Assembly (NCBI RefSeq): GCF_001592225.1
Contig: NZ_BCWN01000005.1
Span: 62,001 to 126,000 of the forward strand
Direction: 5' to 3'
Origin: Castellaniella caeni NBRC 101664
Lineage (GTDB): Bacteria > Pseudomonadota > Gammaproteobacteria > Burkholderiales > Burkholderiaceae_B
DNA length: 64,000 nucleotides
Under the pieces are notes generated by a model. The model worked only from the letters and a program-made list of their open reading frames with translations. It was not told where the DNA came from and did not search any database. A program made the translations under genes and the position numbers. Below are positions 51,610-62,530 of this stretch, piece after piece (positions within the stretch are counted from its first letter, which is position 1; each line of letters begins with the position of its first letter).

Positions 51610-53141
51610 TATGCGTGTTCCGGTGTGCGTTGATGCCAGTCGGTGACCTGCTGGTAACGGTCGGCCAGGGCCAGCAGGCGGCCCTCGTCGAAATAGCGCC
51701 CGACGATCTGCAGGCCGATGGGCAGGTGTCCCGATTCGCCGCCAAAGCCGCAGGGAATCGACATGCCGGGCAGCCCCGCCAGGCTGACGCCCAGCGTGTA
51801 GATGTCGCCCAGCCAGTCGGCGATGGGGTCGTGGCGGTTGTCGCCGATGCGCCGCGCCACCGTGGGCGTGACCGGCCCCATGATGACGTCGCAATCTTGC
51901 GCGAGTGCGCGTTGAAAGTCATCGACGATCATGCGCCGCACGCGCTGCGCCTGCAGATAGTAGGCGTCGTAATAGCCGTGCGACAGCACGTAGGTGCCCA
52001 CCAGGATGCGGCGGCGGACTTCGTCGCCAAAGCCCTCGGCGCGCGAGCGGCTGGTCATGTCGGCGAGGTCGGTGTAGTGCTCGGCCCGGTGGCCGTAGCG
52101 CACCCCGTCGTAGCGCGACAGGTTGCTGGAGGCCTCGGCGGGCGCGATGACGTAATAGGCCGGGATGGCGAGCCGGGTGCGCGGCAGCGAGATATCGACG
52201 CGCGTGGCACCCAGCGCCACGAAGGCCTGGATGGCGGCCTCGACTGCCGTGCCGACGTCGGGGGCCAGGCCCTCGTTGAAGAATTCGCGCGGTACGCCGA
52301 TGCGCAGCCCCTTGAGCGGCTGCTGGCCTGCCGCCGCAAAGGCGCCCTGGGCCGCGGCGTAGTCGCCCTGGATGCGCCCGGCGGCATTGGGCCGCCCGTC
52401 GCAGGATTCGAGGCTGGTGGAGTCTTGCGGATCGAAGCCGCTCATGGCGTCGAGCAGTGGCACCAGGTCTTGCGCGCTGCGCGCCAGCGGGCCGGCCTGA
52501 TCGAGGCTGGAGGCGTAGGCGATGATGCCGTAGCGCGAGATCGTGCCATAGGTGGGCTTGATGCCGCTGACGCCGCAATAGGCGGCGGGCTGGCGCACCG
52601 AGCCGCCAGTGTCGGTGCCCGTGGCGCCCAGCACCAGGCCGGCGGCGACGGCCGCGGCGGAGCCGCCCGACGAGCCGCCGGGAATGCGTTCGGCGTCCCA
52701 GGGGTTGCTGACCGGGCCGAAGGCCGAGTTTTCATTGCCCGAGCCCATGGCGAATTCGTCGCAGCTGAGCTTGCCCAGCGACACCGTGCCCGCCGCTCGC
52801 AGGTGGCTGACCACCGTGGCATCGAATGGGCTGACGTAGTTGGCCAGCATGCGGCTGGCCGCCGTGGTGCGCCAGCCCTGGGTGACGAAAAGGTCTTTGT
52901 GGGCGATGGGGATGCCCGTCAGCGGCCCCGCCTGACCGCTGGCCAGGGCCGCATCGGCCGCCTGGGCCTGGGCCAGGGTGAGCGCGTCGTCGATGTGCAG
53001 GAAGACGTGGGGGTCGCGGTACTGGCGCGCGGCTTGCAGCGCGTCGCGGGCCAGTTCGGTGGCGCTCAGCCGACGTTCGCGCAGGGCGTCGCCCAGAGCC
53101 TGGATGCTGTGGAATTCTGAAAGCTGGGTCATGGGTGTCAT
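51609..53141 (-). CDS. gatA: Asp-tRNA(Asn)/Glu-tRNA(Gln) amidotransferase subunit A
   Basis: Glutaminase subunit that provides ammonia, 510 residues of the amidase-signature family. The catalytic triad is visible: Lys in [10 protein letters not shown], cis-Ser in [14 protein letters not shown], nucleophile Ser in [15 protein letters not shown]. The start at 53141 overlaps the gatC stop (ATGA); MTQL three codons later is an alternative. The open frame extends far upstream but only over gatC in another frame. Confidence 0.97.
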   Translation of the reverse strand: MTPMTQLSEFHSIQALGDALRERRLSATELARDALQAARQYRDPHVFLHIDDALTLAQAQAADAALASGQAGPLTGIPIAHKDLFVTQGWRTTAASRMLANYVSPFDATVVSHLRAAGTVSLGKLSCDEFAMGSGNENSAFGPVSNPWDAERIPGGSSGGSAAAVAAGLVLGATGTDTGGSVRQPAAYCGVSGIKPTYGTISRYGIIAYASSLDQAGPLARSAQDLVPLLDAMSGFDPQDSTSLESCDGRPNAAGRIQGDYAAAQGAFAAAGQQPLKGLRIGVPREFFNEGLAPDVGTAVEAAIQAFVALGATRVDISLPRTRLAIPAYYVIAPAEASSNLSRYDGVRYGHRAEHYTDLADMTSRSRAEGFGDEVRRRILVGTYVLSHGYYDAYYLQAQRVRRMIVDDFQRALAQDCDVIMGPVTPTVARRIGDNRHDPIADWLGDIYTLGVSLAGLPGMSIPCGFGGESGHLPIGLQIVGRYFDEGRLLALADRYQQVTDWHQRTPEHA

Positions 53142-53446
53142 TCGATGACGGTGGGCACGAGAAACAGCCCCTGGTGGGGCGCCGGGGCATTGCGCAGGCA
53201 GGCGTCGCGCTGTTCGGGCGACTGGGCCGGGTCGGCGACGTCGTCGCGCAGGCGCAGGGCGATGGCCTGGTGCGCGGCCAGCGGGTGCGCCATGGGTTCG
53301 ATACCCGTGGTATCGACCGCCTGCAACTCTTCGATGAGGTCGAGGATGCGGTCGAGCTCTTGCTGCGCGCGGGATTGGTCGGTGGAATCGAGCCGCAGGC
53401 CCGAAAGCCGTGCGAGCCGGGTGATGTCCTGTTCGGTGAGTGCCAT
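53138..53446 (-). CDS. gatC: Asp-tRNA(Asn)/Glu-tRNA(Gln) amidotransferase subunit C
   Basis: Small scaffold subunit of GatCAB, 102 residues. [54 protein letters not shown] and the C-terminal [10 protein letters not shown] are standard. First gene of the gatCAB operon, divergent from mreB. Confidence 0.95.
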   Translation of the reverse strand: MALTEQDITRLARLSGLRLDSTDQSRAQQELDRILDLIEELQAVDTTGIEPMAHPLAAHQAIALRLRDDVADPAQSPEQRDACLRNAPAPHQGLFLVPTVIE

Positions 53447-53641
53447 GTTGCTGTGCCGAAGGGGTTGCCATCGTCTGGCAGCCAGATGAGTGTGTGCGGA
53501 TGTGTCCGCAGGCGTTGAAAGCGGGGGATTTGCAAAACTTTACCCCGTATTTCGCGCCTGTCCTCTGGGGATTATAAGTTATCATTACCGATTCCATGCG
53601 GCTTTCCCGGCTTGTGCCGCTGTGCTGGTGGTCTCTCGTAG

Positions 53642-54739
<1,098 letters not shown>

Positions 54740-54765
54740 TCGGGTGGGCTTGGCCGCTGTCCGTC

Positions 54766-55650
54766 ATGCGTGAACCCGAAACGCTCAGGCTGTTCAAGCG
54801 CGGGCCCAGCGTCGAGGTGCGCCTGGTGCTGCTGCTGGCCCTGTGTCTGGCGCTGATCGTGACGGACGCGCACTGGCCGGTGCTCACACCCGTGCGCCAG
54901 TCGCTGTCGCTGGCCATCTACCCCTTCCAGCGCGTGGTGCTGGCGCCGCGCGACGCGCTGGAATACATGGACAGCTGGTCGCATGCCGCCACCCTGGCGC
55001 GCGAAGAACAAGACGCCCTGCGCCGCCAGCAAATCGAGATGGCTCAGCTGGTCACCCATTCGGCGCAGCTCACCACCGAAAACGAACAGCTGCGGCGGCT
55101 GCTCAACGTGTCCGAATCCATTTCGCAGCAGTCCGTCGCGGTCGAGGTCTTTTACGTCCCGCCCAATGCCTTCAGTCACCGCCTGGTGTTCAACAAGGGG
55201 TCGCGGGCGGGCATCGAGGCGGGCATGCCGGTGATCGACGAAGGCGGGGTGGTCGGGCAGATCATCCACGTCACGCCCTTCACCTCCGAGGCGGCGCTGC
55301 TCATCGACGACCAGGTGTCCATCCCGGTGCAGGTGCTGCGCAACGGCCTGCGTCTGATCGCCTTTGGCAGCGACGAGGTGGGCAAGCTCGAAGTGCGCTA
55401 TCTCACGGCCAACATGGACGTGCGGGCGGGCGACACGCTGGTCACCAGCGGTATCGGCGGCCTGTTTCCGGCGGGCCTGTCGGTGGGGCGGGTCGAGAAG
55501 GTCGATCGCGACCCGGGCACCGGCTTTGCCATGGCCGTGGCCGAACCCTTGTCGCACCCCGAACGCTACCGCCATTTCCTGGTGCTGAAGGTCGATGTGT
55601 CCAAGGTGCCCAAACCCGAGGAGATCGAGCATGCCCTTGGTGACAACTAG
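54766..55650 (+). CDS. mreC: rod shape-determining protein MreC
   Basis: Periplasmic scaffold of the elongasome, 294 residues: one N-terminal membrane span (VRLVLLLALCLALIVTDAHW), a coiled coil (LAREEQDALRRQQIEMAQLVTHSAQLTTENEQLRRLL) and the beta-barrel region (NKGSRAGIEAGMPVIDEGGVVGQIIHV ... VTSGIGGLFPAGLSVGRV). It starts 26 bp after mreB and overlaps mreD by 20 bp. Confidence 0.96.
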   Translation: MREPETLRLFKRGPSVEVRLVLLLALCLALIVTDAHWPVLTPVRQSLSLAIYPFQRVVLAPRDALEYMDSWSHAATLAREEQDALRRQQIEMAQLVTHSAQLTTENEQLRRLLNVSESISQQSVAVEVFYVPPNAFSHRLVFNKGSRAGIEAGMPVIDEGGVVGQIIHVTPFTSEAALLIDDQVSIPVQVLRNGLRLIAFGSDEVGKLEVRYLTANMDVRAGDTLVTSGIGGLFPAGLSVGRVEKVDRDPGTGFAMAVAEPLSHPERYRHFLVLKVDVSKVPKPEEIEHALGDN

Positions 55651-56197
55651 GCGGCCCGCCGGGGGCTCTTCGCTGATGTCCCTGCAGCCCGTGGACGCCA
55701 GCCCTTTCCAGCGGCCTTCGTCGGCCTGGCTGGTGTGGGGCTCGCTCATCCTGGTGTGGATGGCGTCCCTGCTGCCCTGGCGACTCTGGAGCCCGGTGCC
55801 TGACGTGCTGCTGCTGGTGCTGTGCTTCTGGTGCCTGCACGAATCCGATCGCGTCGGCCTGCTCACCGCCTTCATCTTCGGCCTGCTGATGGACGTGCAC
55901 GATTCCGGCCTGCTGGGCCTGCATGCCCTGTGCTACGTGCTCAGCACCTACGGGGTCTTGCGCCTGCAGCGGCGCCTGGAGCACTTCAACGTCTGGGTGC
56001 AGACCTTTCACGTGGTGCCCGTGCTGGTGTTCGCCGCCCTGGTGTCACGCCTGTTCGGCGCCTGGCTCAATGGCGAGTGGGTGGGCTGGGACTGGCTCTG
56101 GTCGGCCCTCATCACCGGGGTGCTCTGGCCGCTGGCCGACATCCTTTTGCTGCTGCCCCAGCGTCGGCTCGATGGCGACGACGTGGGCGTCGTCTGA
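55631..56197 (+). CDS. mreD: rod shape-determining protein MreD
   Basis: Membrane partner of MreC, 188 residues with about five or six hydrophobic segments; VPDVLLLVLCFWCLHESDRVGLLTAFIFGLLMDVHDSGLLGLHALCYVLSTY is the family core. The ATG at 55631 lies inside mreC. A later ATG at 55676 would give a shorter form. Followed 9 bp later by mrdA. Confidence 0.93.
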   Translation: MPLVTTRRPAGGSSLMSLQPVDASPFQRPSSAWLVWGSLILVWMASLLPWRLWSPVPDVLLLVLCFWCLHESDRVGLLTAFIFGLLMDVHDSGLLGLHALCYVLSTYGVLRLQRRLEHFNVWVQTFHVVPVLVFAALVSRLFGAWLNGEWVGWDWLWSALITGVLWPLADILLLLPQRRLDGDDVGVV

Positions 56198-56206
56198 CAG
56201 CCCGCC

Positions 56207-58276
56207 ATGTTCGAGTTTCGCAAGACCAGCCAGCGCCAGCGCCAGACGGTATCCCTGCGCGCCTGGGTGGCGGGGCTGTTCGCCCTGGTCTGCCTGCTGC
56301 TGCTGGTGGGGCGCCTGTGGTATCTGCAGGTGGTGCGCTACGACAATCTGTCGGCGCGCGCCGACCAGAACCGCATCACCATCGTGCCGATTCCGCCGCG
56401 ACGTGGCCAGATCACCGACCGCCACGGGCGGGTGCTGGCCACCAATCAGCGCGATTACACGCTGCTGGTCACGCGCGCCCAGGTGCAGGGCAAGGTCGAG
56501 GACATGCTCGATCGCCTGCGCGAGCTGGTCTACATCAGCGAGGCCGATCAGCGCAAATTCTTGCGGCTCTACCAGCAAAGCGGGCGCTACGCCCCGGTGC
56601 TGCTGCGCAACAACCTCAACGACATCGAGGCGTCGTGGTTTGCCGTGCACGCCTTCGAGTTTCCCGGCGTCAGCCTGCAGGCCCGCTGGGTGCGTGCGTA
56701 CCCGGAACGCGAGTCGGCGGCCCACGTCCTGGGCTTCGTGGGGCGCATCTCCGAATCCGACGAGCAGCACCTCGAAGACACGGGGCAGGAAGGCAATTAC
56801 CGTGGCACCCTGGTCATGGGCAAGAAGGGCATCGAAAAGACCTGGGAGAAGGCGCTGCATGGCCGCACGGGGGTCGAAGAGCTGGAAGTCACCGCCACCG
56901 GGCGCCCGGTGCGCGAACTCAGCCGCACCGACCCGATTCCGGGCTCCAACCTCGAACTGTCTCTTGACGAAGGACTGCAGCAGCTGGCCGAGGCCCAGTT
57001 CGCCGGGCGCCGGGGGGCCTTGGTGGCGATTGCGCCGCACACCGGCGAGGTGCTGGCCTTCGTCTCCTCGCCCTCCTTCGATCCCAACCTGTTCGTCGAT
57101 GGCATCGACGTCGAGAACTGGCGCAAGCTGAACGACTCGCCCGACCATCCGCTCATCAACCGCCCCTTGTACGGCACGTACCCGATCGGCTCCACCTACA
57201 AGCCCTTCGTTGCCCTGGCAGCGCTGGAAATGGGGTTGCGCGGGCCGCAGGACATGATTCCCGATCCGGGGTATTTCGAGCTGGCGGGGCAGAAGTTCCG
57301 CAACGCGGGTGGGGCGGTCTACGGGCCCACCAATCTGCACAAGGCGCTGATGGTCTCGTCGGACACCTACTTTTTTTCGCTGGGGGCGATCATGGACGTG
57401 GACGCCCTGCACGACTTCAGCAAGCAGTTCGGCTTCGGGCAGATCACCGGCATCGACCTGGACGGCGAGCGCCGCGGCGTACTGCCTTCGCGCGAATGGA
57501 AGCGCCAGGCCTATAAAAAGCCCTCGCAGCAGCACTGGTTTCGCGGCGAGACCGTCTCGGTGACGGTGGGCCAGGGCTACAACGCCTTCACCCTGCTGCA
57601 GCTGGCGCAGGCCACCGCCGTGCTGGCCAATGACGGCGTGTACATGAAGCCGCACCTGGTGCGGCGCATCATCGACCCCTTGACAGGACGCTTCACGTAC
57701 CCGGTGGTGGGCCCGCAGTACACCATTCCGCTCAAGCCGGCCAACCTGAAAGTGGTGCAGGACGCCATGGTGGATGTGATCCGCAAGGGCACTGCGCGGC
57801 GGGCCTTCGAGGGGGCGGCCTACCAGGCGGCGGGCAAGACGGGCACCGCCCAGGTCTACAGCTTGCGTGGTGCCAAGTACAAGGCGCATGCCGTGGACGA
57901 GCGACTGCGCGATCACGCCCTGTTCATGGCCTATGCGCCAGTGGACGACCCGCAGATCGCCGTGGCGCTGATCGTGGAGAACGGCGGCTGGGGCGCCTCG
58001 GTGGCCGCCCCGATTGCGCGGACAGTCTTTGATTACTGGCTGGCCCCGGCGCGGGTGGCCGAGCGCAGGCAACGGCTGCAGTCCGAGCACGAGTCGCGCC
58101 GGGTGGCGAATCCCGTCCCCAGCCCCGGCGCGGGGAACCCCCCGGTGGTCAATCCGGCGCTGCGTGAAGGGCCGGACGCCGCGCCGGCCCCCGAGGACGA
58201 GGGCGTGCCCGAACCCGCTCCCTTGCCGGATGCCGAGACGCCGCCCGAAGACGGCGCCCAGGAGGAATCGCAATGA
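56207..58276 (+). CDS. mrdA: penicillin-binding protein 2 (peptidoglycan DD-transpeptidase)
   Basis: Elongation-specific class B PBP, 689 residues. One membrane span (AGLFALVCLLLLVGRLWYLQ), pedestal domain, then the transpeptidase with the acylated Ser in GSTYKPF, the SxD-type motif in SSDTYFF and KTGTAQ. The C-terminal 65 residues are Pro/Glu/Ala-rich and presumably disordered. Its stop overlaps the rodA start by 4 bp. Confidence 0.97.
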   Translation: MFEFRKTSQRQRQTVSLRAWVAGLFALVCLLLLVGRLWYLQVVRYDNLSARADQNRITIVPIPPRRGQITDRHGRVLATNQRDYTLLVTRAQVQGKVEDMLDRLRELVYISEADQRKFLRLYQQSGRYAPVLLRNNLNDIEASWFAVHAFEFPGVSLQARWVRAYPERESAAHVLGFVGRISESDEQHLEDTGQEGNYRGTLVMGKKGIEKTWEKALHGRTGVEELEVTATGRPVRELSRTDPIPGSNLELSLDEGLQQLAEAQFAGRRGALVAIAPHTGEVLAFVSSPSFDPNLFVDGIDVENWRKLNDSPDHPLINRPLYGTYPIGSTYKPFVALAALEMGLRGPQDMIPDPGYFELAGQKFRNAGGAVYGPTNLHKALMVSSDTYFFSLGAIMDVDALHDFSKQFGFGQITGIDLDGERRGVLPSREWKRQAYKKPSQQHWFRGETVSVTVGQGYNAFTLLQLAQATAVLANDGVYMKPHLVRRIIDPLTGRFTYPVVGPQYTIPLKPANLKVVQDAMVDVIRKGTARRAFEGAAYQAAGKTGTAQVYSLRGAKYKAHAVDERLRDHALFMAYAPVDDPQIAVALIVENGGWGASVAAPIARTVFDYWLAPARVAERRQRLQSEHESRRVANPVPSPGAGNPPVVNPALREGPDAAPAPEDEGVPEPAPLPDAETPPEDGAQEESQ

Positions 58277-59418
58277 AAATCCTTGTGCTGGTGGCCCGCC
58301 GGATGCTGGCGGTGCTCGATTGGCCGCTGCTGATCCTGCTGGTCGTGATGGCGCTGGTGGGCATGGCCACCATGCATTCGGCGGTGGGCAACACCGACTG
58401 GCGCTTTGCCGACCAGCTGCGCAATTTCCTCATCGCCTTCGCCGTGATGTGGGCCGTGGCGCTGATGCGCCCGGGCCTGATCATGAAGTCGGCGCCTTAC
58501 TTCTACGTGGGCGGCGTGGCCTTGCTGCTGGCCGTGACGCTGTTCGGCGTCACCAGCAAGGGCGCCACGCGCTGGCTCGATCTCGGTTTTGGCCGCATTC
58601 AGCCTTCGGAAATGATGAAGATCGCGGTGCCGCTGATGCTGGCCTGGTATTTCCAGCGCCAGGCCAGCACCCGCTTTCGCCTGCGCGACTTCCTGCTGGC
58701 CAGCGCGCTGCTGCTGGTGCCCGCGGGGCTCATCATCGAGCAGCCCGACCTCGGTACGGCCCTGCTGGTGCTGGCCTCGGGCTTTTGCGTCATCTACTTT
58801 GCCGGTTTCCCCTTCAAGCTGCTGGTGCCCGTGGTGCTGGTGGCCGCCGTCAGTCTGGGGACTCTGGTGTCCTACGAAGACCAGATCTGCCAGCCGGACG
58901 TGGACTGGGTGGTACTGCACGACTACCAGAAGTACCGCGTCTGTGTGCTGCTCAATCCGGGCTCCGACCCCCTGGGCAAGGGCTTCCATACCATCCAGTC
59001 GATGATCGCCGTGGGCTCGGGCGGGGTCTACGGCAAGGGCTACATGCAGGGTACGCAGACGCACCTGGACTTCATTCCCGAACGCACCACCGACTTCATT
59101 TTCGCGGTGTTCGCCGAGGAATTCGGACTCTATGGCGGGGTGACTTTGCTGTTCCTGTACGCCCTGATCGTCCTGCGCGGGTTGACCATCACCGTGCGGG
59201 CGCCCACGCAGTTCGGCCGCCTGCTGGGCGGGGCCATGTCCATGATGATGTTCGTCTATGTGTTCGTGAACATCGGCATGGTCACGGGCGTGCTGCCCGT
59301 GGTCGGGGTGCCGCTGCCCTTCATGAGCTATGGCGGCACGGCTCTCATGACGCTGGGCATCGCCTGCGGGCTGCTGATGAGTATCGGGGCGCACCAGCCC
59401 AAGACGCGCAGCGGCTGA
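58273..59418 (+). CDS. rodA: rod shape-determining SEDS glycosyltransferase RodA
   Basis: Peptidoglycan polymerase partner of PBP2, 381 residues and about ten membrane segments. GATRWLDLGFGRIQPSEMMKIA, IIEQPDLGTALLVLASG, FIPERTTDFIFAVFAEEFG (catalytic Asp region in the WxxExTDFIF-type motif) and LPFMSYGGTALMTLG are conserved. ATG overlaps the mrdA stop. Last gene of the cluster and convergent with mutY. Confidence 0.97.
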   Translation: MKILVLVARRMLAVLDWPLLILLVVMALVGMATMHSAVGNTDWRFADQLRNFLIAFAVMWAVALMRPGLIMKSAPYFYVGGVALLLAVTLFGVTSKGATRWLDLGFGRIQPSEMMKIAVPLMLAWYFQRQASTRFRLRDFLLASALLLVPAGLIIEQPDLGTALLVLASGFCVIYFAGFPFKLLVPVVLVAAVSLGTLVSYEDQICQPDVDWVVLHDYQKYRVCVLLNPGSDPLGKGFHTIQSMIAVGSGGVYGKGYMQGTQTHLDFIPERTTDFIFAVFAEEFGLYGGVTLLFLYALIVLRGLTITVRAPTQFGRLLGGAMSMMMFVYVFVNIGMVTGVLPVVGVPLPFMSYGGTALMTLGIACGLLMSIGAHQPKTRSG

Positions 59419-59441
59419 GGCTGGCCGCGACGGCGGTGTTT

Positions 59442-60596
59442 TCAGGCAGGCGGGTGCGGGTAGAGCCCGTCCAGCAGCCGCGCCACCGGCGCTGGCATGC
59501 CCAGCCCGGACAAGGCGTCCAGGGCCGTCCAGGCCGATTGCCCCACCGATGGCGGCAGCAACGCCGGATTGGGCTTGGCGCGGCGGGCAGCGCCGCTTTC
59601 GGCCACGGTTGCGTGCGGCGCGGGCAGCAGGTTCGCGGCCTGGCGCGACAGGCCCGGCAATGTCACGCGCAGGGGCTGGATGAGCAGGCGAAAGTGTGTG
59701 AAGACGTGTTCGAACGCGGCCAGCGTCTCGATGGCCGCCGCGTGCGGTGCGGCCAGTTCGCGGCAGGCGGCTTCCAGGGCGGCGCGGTCGGCGAAAACCG
59801 GCAGTGCCCACAGCCCGCCCCAGATGCCCTGTGCCGGGCGGCGCTGCAGCCACAGCCGACCGTCGGATTCCAGAATCAGCAAACAGCAGCTGTGGCGCGG
59901 CTGGCTAGGGCGGCTTCTAGGCGTGGGCAGGCTGTCTTGCAGGCCCAGGCGCCGCGCCGCGCAGTCGTGGCGCAGCGGGCAGTGTTCGCAGTCGGGGTGG
60001 CTGCGCGTGCAGATCGTGGCACCCAGATCCATTTGCCCTTGGGTGTAGGCCCGCATATCCAGATCGGCGGGCGCCGCGTCCAGCCAGGCCTGTGCGTGCC
60101 GCCACAGCGTCTGCATCAGGCGTGTCGAACCGGTGTCGCCCTCCAGCGCCAGGTAGCGCGCCAGCACCCGACGCACATTGCCGTCGAGGATGGGCGCGCG
60201 CTCGCCGAAGGCAAAGGCGGCGATGGCGGCGGCGGTCGAGCGCCCAATGCCGGGCAGCTCGGCCAGGGCGGTGCTGCCGCGCGGAAAGCGGCCCTGCCAG
60301 GTGTCGCGGATCACCTGGGCGCAGCGGTGCAGGTTGCGCGCCCGGGCGTAATAGCCCAGTCCGGCCCAGGCCTGCAGCACGTCGTCGGCGGGGGCGTCGG
60401 CCAAGGCGAGGACGTCGGGAAAGCGCGCCAGGAAGCGTTCGTAGTAGGGAATGACGGTACTGGCCTGCGTCTGTTGCAGCATGATCTCCGAAAGCCAGAT
60501 TCGGTAGGGGTCGGTGCTGCCCTGCCAGGGAAGATCGTGCCGCCCGGCCTGTTTCTGCCAGACGGCGATGCGGGATGCGGGGTCGGGCAGGGACAT
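59442..60596 (-). CDS. mutY: A/G-specific adenine DNA glycosylase
   Basis: Removes A mispaired with 8-oxoG, 384 residues. PWQGSTDPYRIWLSEIMLQQTQASTV contains the catalytic Glu, ELPGIGRSTAAAIAAFAFGERAPILDGNVRRVLAR is the helix-hairpin-helix with catalytic Asp, and CTRSHPDCEHCPLRHDC supplies the four Cys of the iron-sulfur cluster. A C-terminal NUDIX-like domain follows. The ATG at 60596 overlaps the ftsX stop by one base, coupling DNA repair to ftsEX transcription. Confidence 0.96.
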   Translation of the reverse strand: MSLPDPASRIAVWQKQAGRHDLPWQGSTDPYRIWLSEIMLQQTQASTVIPYYERFLARFPDVLALADAPADDVLQAWAGLGYYARARNLHRCAQVIRDTWQGRFPRGSTALAELPGIGRSTAAAIAAFAFGERAPILDGNVRRVLARYLALEGDTGSTRLMQTLWRHAQAWLDAAPADLDMRAYTQGQMDLGATICTRSHPDCEHCPLRHDCAARRLGLQDSLPTPRSRPSQPRHSCCLLILESDGRLWLQRRPAQGIWGGLWALPVFADRAALEAACRELAAPHAAAIETLAAFEHVFTHFRLLIQPLRVTLPGLSRQAANLLPAPHATVAESGAARRAKPNPALLPPSVGQSAWTALDALSGLGMPAPVARLLDGLYPHPPA

Positions 60597-61504
60597 CAGA
60601 ACTGGGTGTGGTGCGTGACGGAGAGCCGCGCCGCGACCGCCCCCAGGATGATGACGAGCAGGCCGGACAGCAGCAGGTCGGGCGTGGCGGGCAGCTGCAT
60701 GGCCCATTCGATGCCGTAGCTTTGGGCAAAGCGCCCCAGCAGCGTGTTCAGCGGTGCCATCGCCAGCCAGGCCAGCAGCAGGGCCAGCAGGCTGGCGGCG
60801 AGGCCGGTGAGCGCCCCCAGGTACAGAAAGGGTCGGCGCACGAACGACTCGGTGGCCCCCACGAGGCGCGCCACGGCGATCTCGTCGCGCTGGGTGAGCG
60901 CCTGCAGGCGCACGGTATTGAAGACCGTGGCCAGCACGACGACGATCACCGCGACGGCCAGCAGGCCCAGGCCCACCCGGACGAAGGAAAGCAGCGATTC
61001 GAGGCGCCGCACCCATTCGCTGTCCAGCTGCACGTGATCGACGCCGGGCCACGTGCGCCAGGTCTCGGCCAGGGACTGCGCGACCTGCGCCGGGGTGTCG
61101 GAATCGTGCAGCGTGACGATGATGGCGTCGGGCAGGGGGTTGTCGGCGAGGGCGTCCAGGGCCTGGGCCCAGGCCGGGTCGGCGCGCAGTTGCCGCAGGG
61201 CCTGGTCGCGCGGGAGCAGGTGTGCGTCGGCCAGTTTGTCGCCTGCTTGCGCGCGCAGTTTTCCGATCAGCGCCTGTTGTTGGGGAGCTGTGGTGCCGGG
61301 GGTGAGAAACAGGGTGAGTTCCGGGGCAACCGCCAGCTGGCGTGCCAGCGGCTGGCTGGACTGCAGCACGGCGGCCCCGAGAATGGGCACGGCCAGCATC
61401 AGCGCGATGACCACGATGTTGGCCAGGGACGAAAAAGGGTGCAGGCGCAGGCGGCGCAGGGCCACACGCAGGGCATAACGGTGGTGGCGCAGCCAGGTTC
61501 TCAT
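60596..61504 (-). CDS. ftsX: cell division protein FtsX
   Basis: Membrane subunit of the FtsEX complex that activates septal peptidoglycan hydrolases, 302 residues. One N-terminal span (FSSLANIVVIALMLAVPILGAAV), a periplasmic loop of about 110 residues, then three spans; TVFNTVRLQALTQRDEIAVARLVGATESFVRRPFLY is the family signature. Overlaps ftsE by 4 bp. Confidence 0.95.
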   Translation of the reverse strand: MRTWLRHHRYALRVALRRLRLHPFSSLANIVVIALMLAVPILGAAVLQSSQPLARQLAVAPELTLFLTPGTTAPQQQALIGKLRAQAGDKLADAHLLPRDQALRQLRADPAWAQALDALADNPLPDAIIVTLHDSDTPAQVAQSLAETWRTWPGVDHVQLDSEWVRRLESLLSFVRVGLGLLAVAVIVVVLATVFNTVRLQALTQRDEIAVARLVGATESFVRRPFLYLGALTGLAASLLALLLAWLAMAPLNTLLGRFAQSYGIEWAMQLPATPDLLLSGLLVIILGAVAARLSVTHHTQF

Positions 61505-62172
61505 GCCGCAACCCCCTTGAAATCGGTGAAGCGTCCGGCGTCGATGTGCAGGGTGCGCTGGGCGTAGCGGGCCATGAGCGCCGTGTCGTGCGAGGCGATG
61601 AGGGTGGTGACGCCCACCTGGTTGAAGTCGCGGAAGACGTCCATGATGTGCGTGGCGCTGTCGTGGTCGAGGTTGGCGGTGGGCTCGTCGGCAATCAGGA
61701 TGGCCGGACGCCCGACGATGGCCCGGGCGATGGCCAGGCGCTGCTGTTCGCCGCCCGACAGTTCGATGGGCCAGAGGGTTTCCTTGCCGCGCAGGCCGAC
61801 TTTCTCGAGCGCCGCGCGGGCGCGCGTGCCGGCGATGGCCGGGTCGAGGCCCTGCACGGCCAGGGGCAGCAGCACGTTGTCCAGGGCGTGGCGGTCGAAC
61901 AGCAGGTGGGCGTCTTGCAAAATGAGGCCGACGGTGCGGCGCAGGTAGGGCAGGGTGCGCGGCGACAGGCGGTCGATACGGTGCTTGTTGACGGTGACCG
62001 AGCCGCGGCTGGCGGGTTCGAGCCCGCCGACGAGCTTGAGCAGGGTGGATTTCCCGGCCCCCGAGGGGCCGGAGACGAAGATGAACTCGCCCGGGTCGAT
62101 ATGGAAATTGACGTCGGCCAGGATGTTGCGGCCGCGTCCGTACGATTTGAAGACGTGCTGAAATTCAATCAT
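61501..62172 (-). CDS. ftsE: cell division ATP-binding protein FtsE
   Basis: ATPase of FtsEX, 223 residues. MIEFQHVFKSYGRGRNILADV start, Walker A VSGPSGAGKSTLL, signature LSGGEQQRLAIARAIV, Walker B LIADEPTANLD and switch ASHDTALM. The ATG at 62172 is the family start; upstream extension rejected. First gene of ftsE-ftsX-mutY; ftsY is not adjacent, unlike in E. coli. Confidence 0.96.
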   Translation of the reverse strand: MIEFQHVFKSYGRGRNILADVNFHIDPGEFIFVSGPSGAGKSTLLKLVGGLEPASRGSVTVNKHRIDRLSPRTLPYLRRTVGLILQDAHLLFDRHALDNVLLPLAVQGLDPAIAGTRARAALEKVGLRGKETLWPIELSGGEQQRLAIARAIVGRPAILIADEPTANLDHDSATHIMDVFRDFNQVGVTTLIASHDTALMARYAQRTLHIDAGRFTDFKGVAA

Positions 62173-62530
62173 GGGATGCCTGCGGGTCGATCCGGGTGTG
62201 TGTCCCTCTGGTGCTCCGCTCGGTTGATGCTCGTGCTTGAATTCGATGGCTGCACAGCCCCTGCTGCGTTGCAACCGAACGGGACACCAGGTGCCAAGAT
62301 TGTATGCCGAGCCCGGTGCGTGGGGCGAGCCGGGAGGCGCTGTCGGGGCATCCAGGGACTGGCTGGGCCCCGAGGGCGCTGCCGGGGCGTGGGCGGCCCC
62401 TGGTTCGGCTACAAGGGTTTACATTTTTACCGCGCCATCCTGCTACGCTATTCTTCCTTTTGCTTGTTGATGCTTCAAGTTTAAGCAAACGGTTCACCAG
62501 GCAGGTTTTGCCGAATTCAGGAGAACAATC
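62173..62530. other. 358-bp intergenic region between ftsE and the lipoprotein gene
   Basis: Divergent promoters of ftsE and the lipoprotein gene are expected here. GC-rich on the ftsE side; the last 110 bp are AT-richer (TTTACATTTTTACC near 62418) and probably hold the lipoprotein promoter. No gene is seen. Confidence 0.6.
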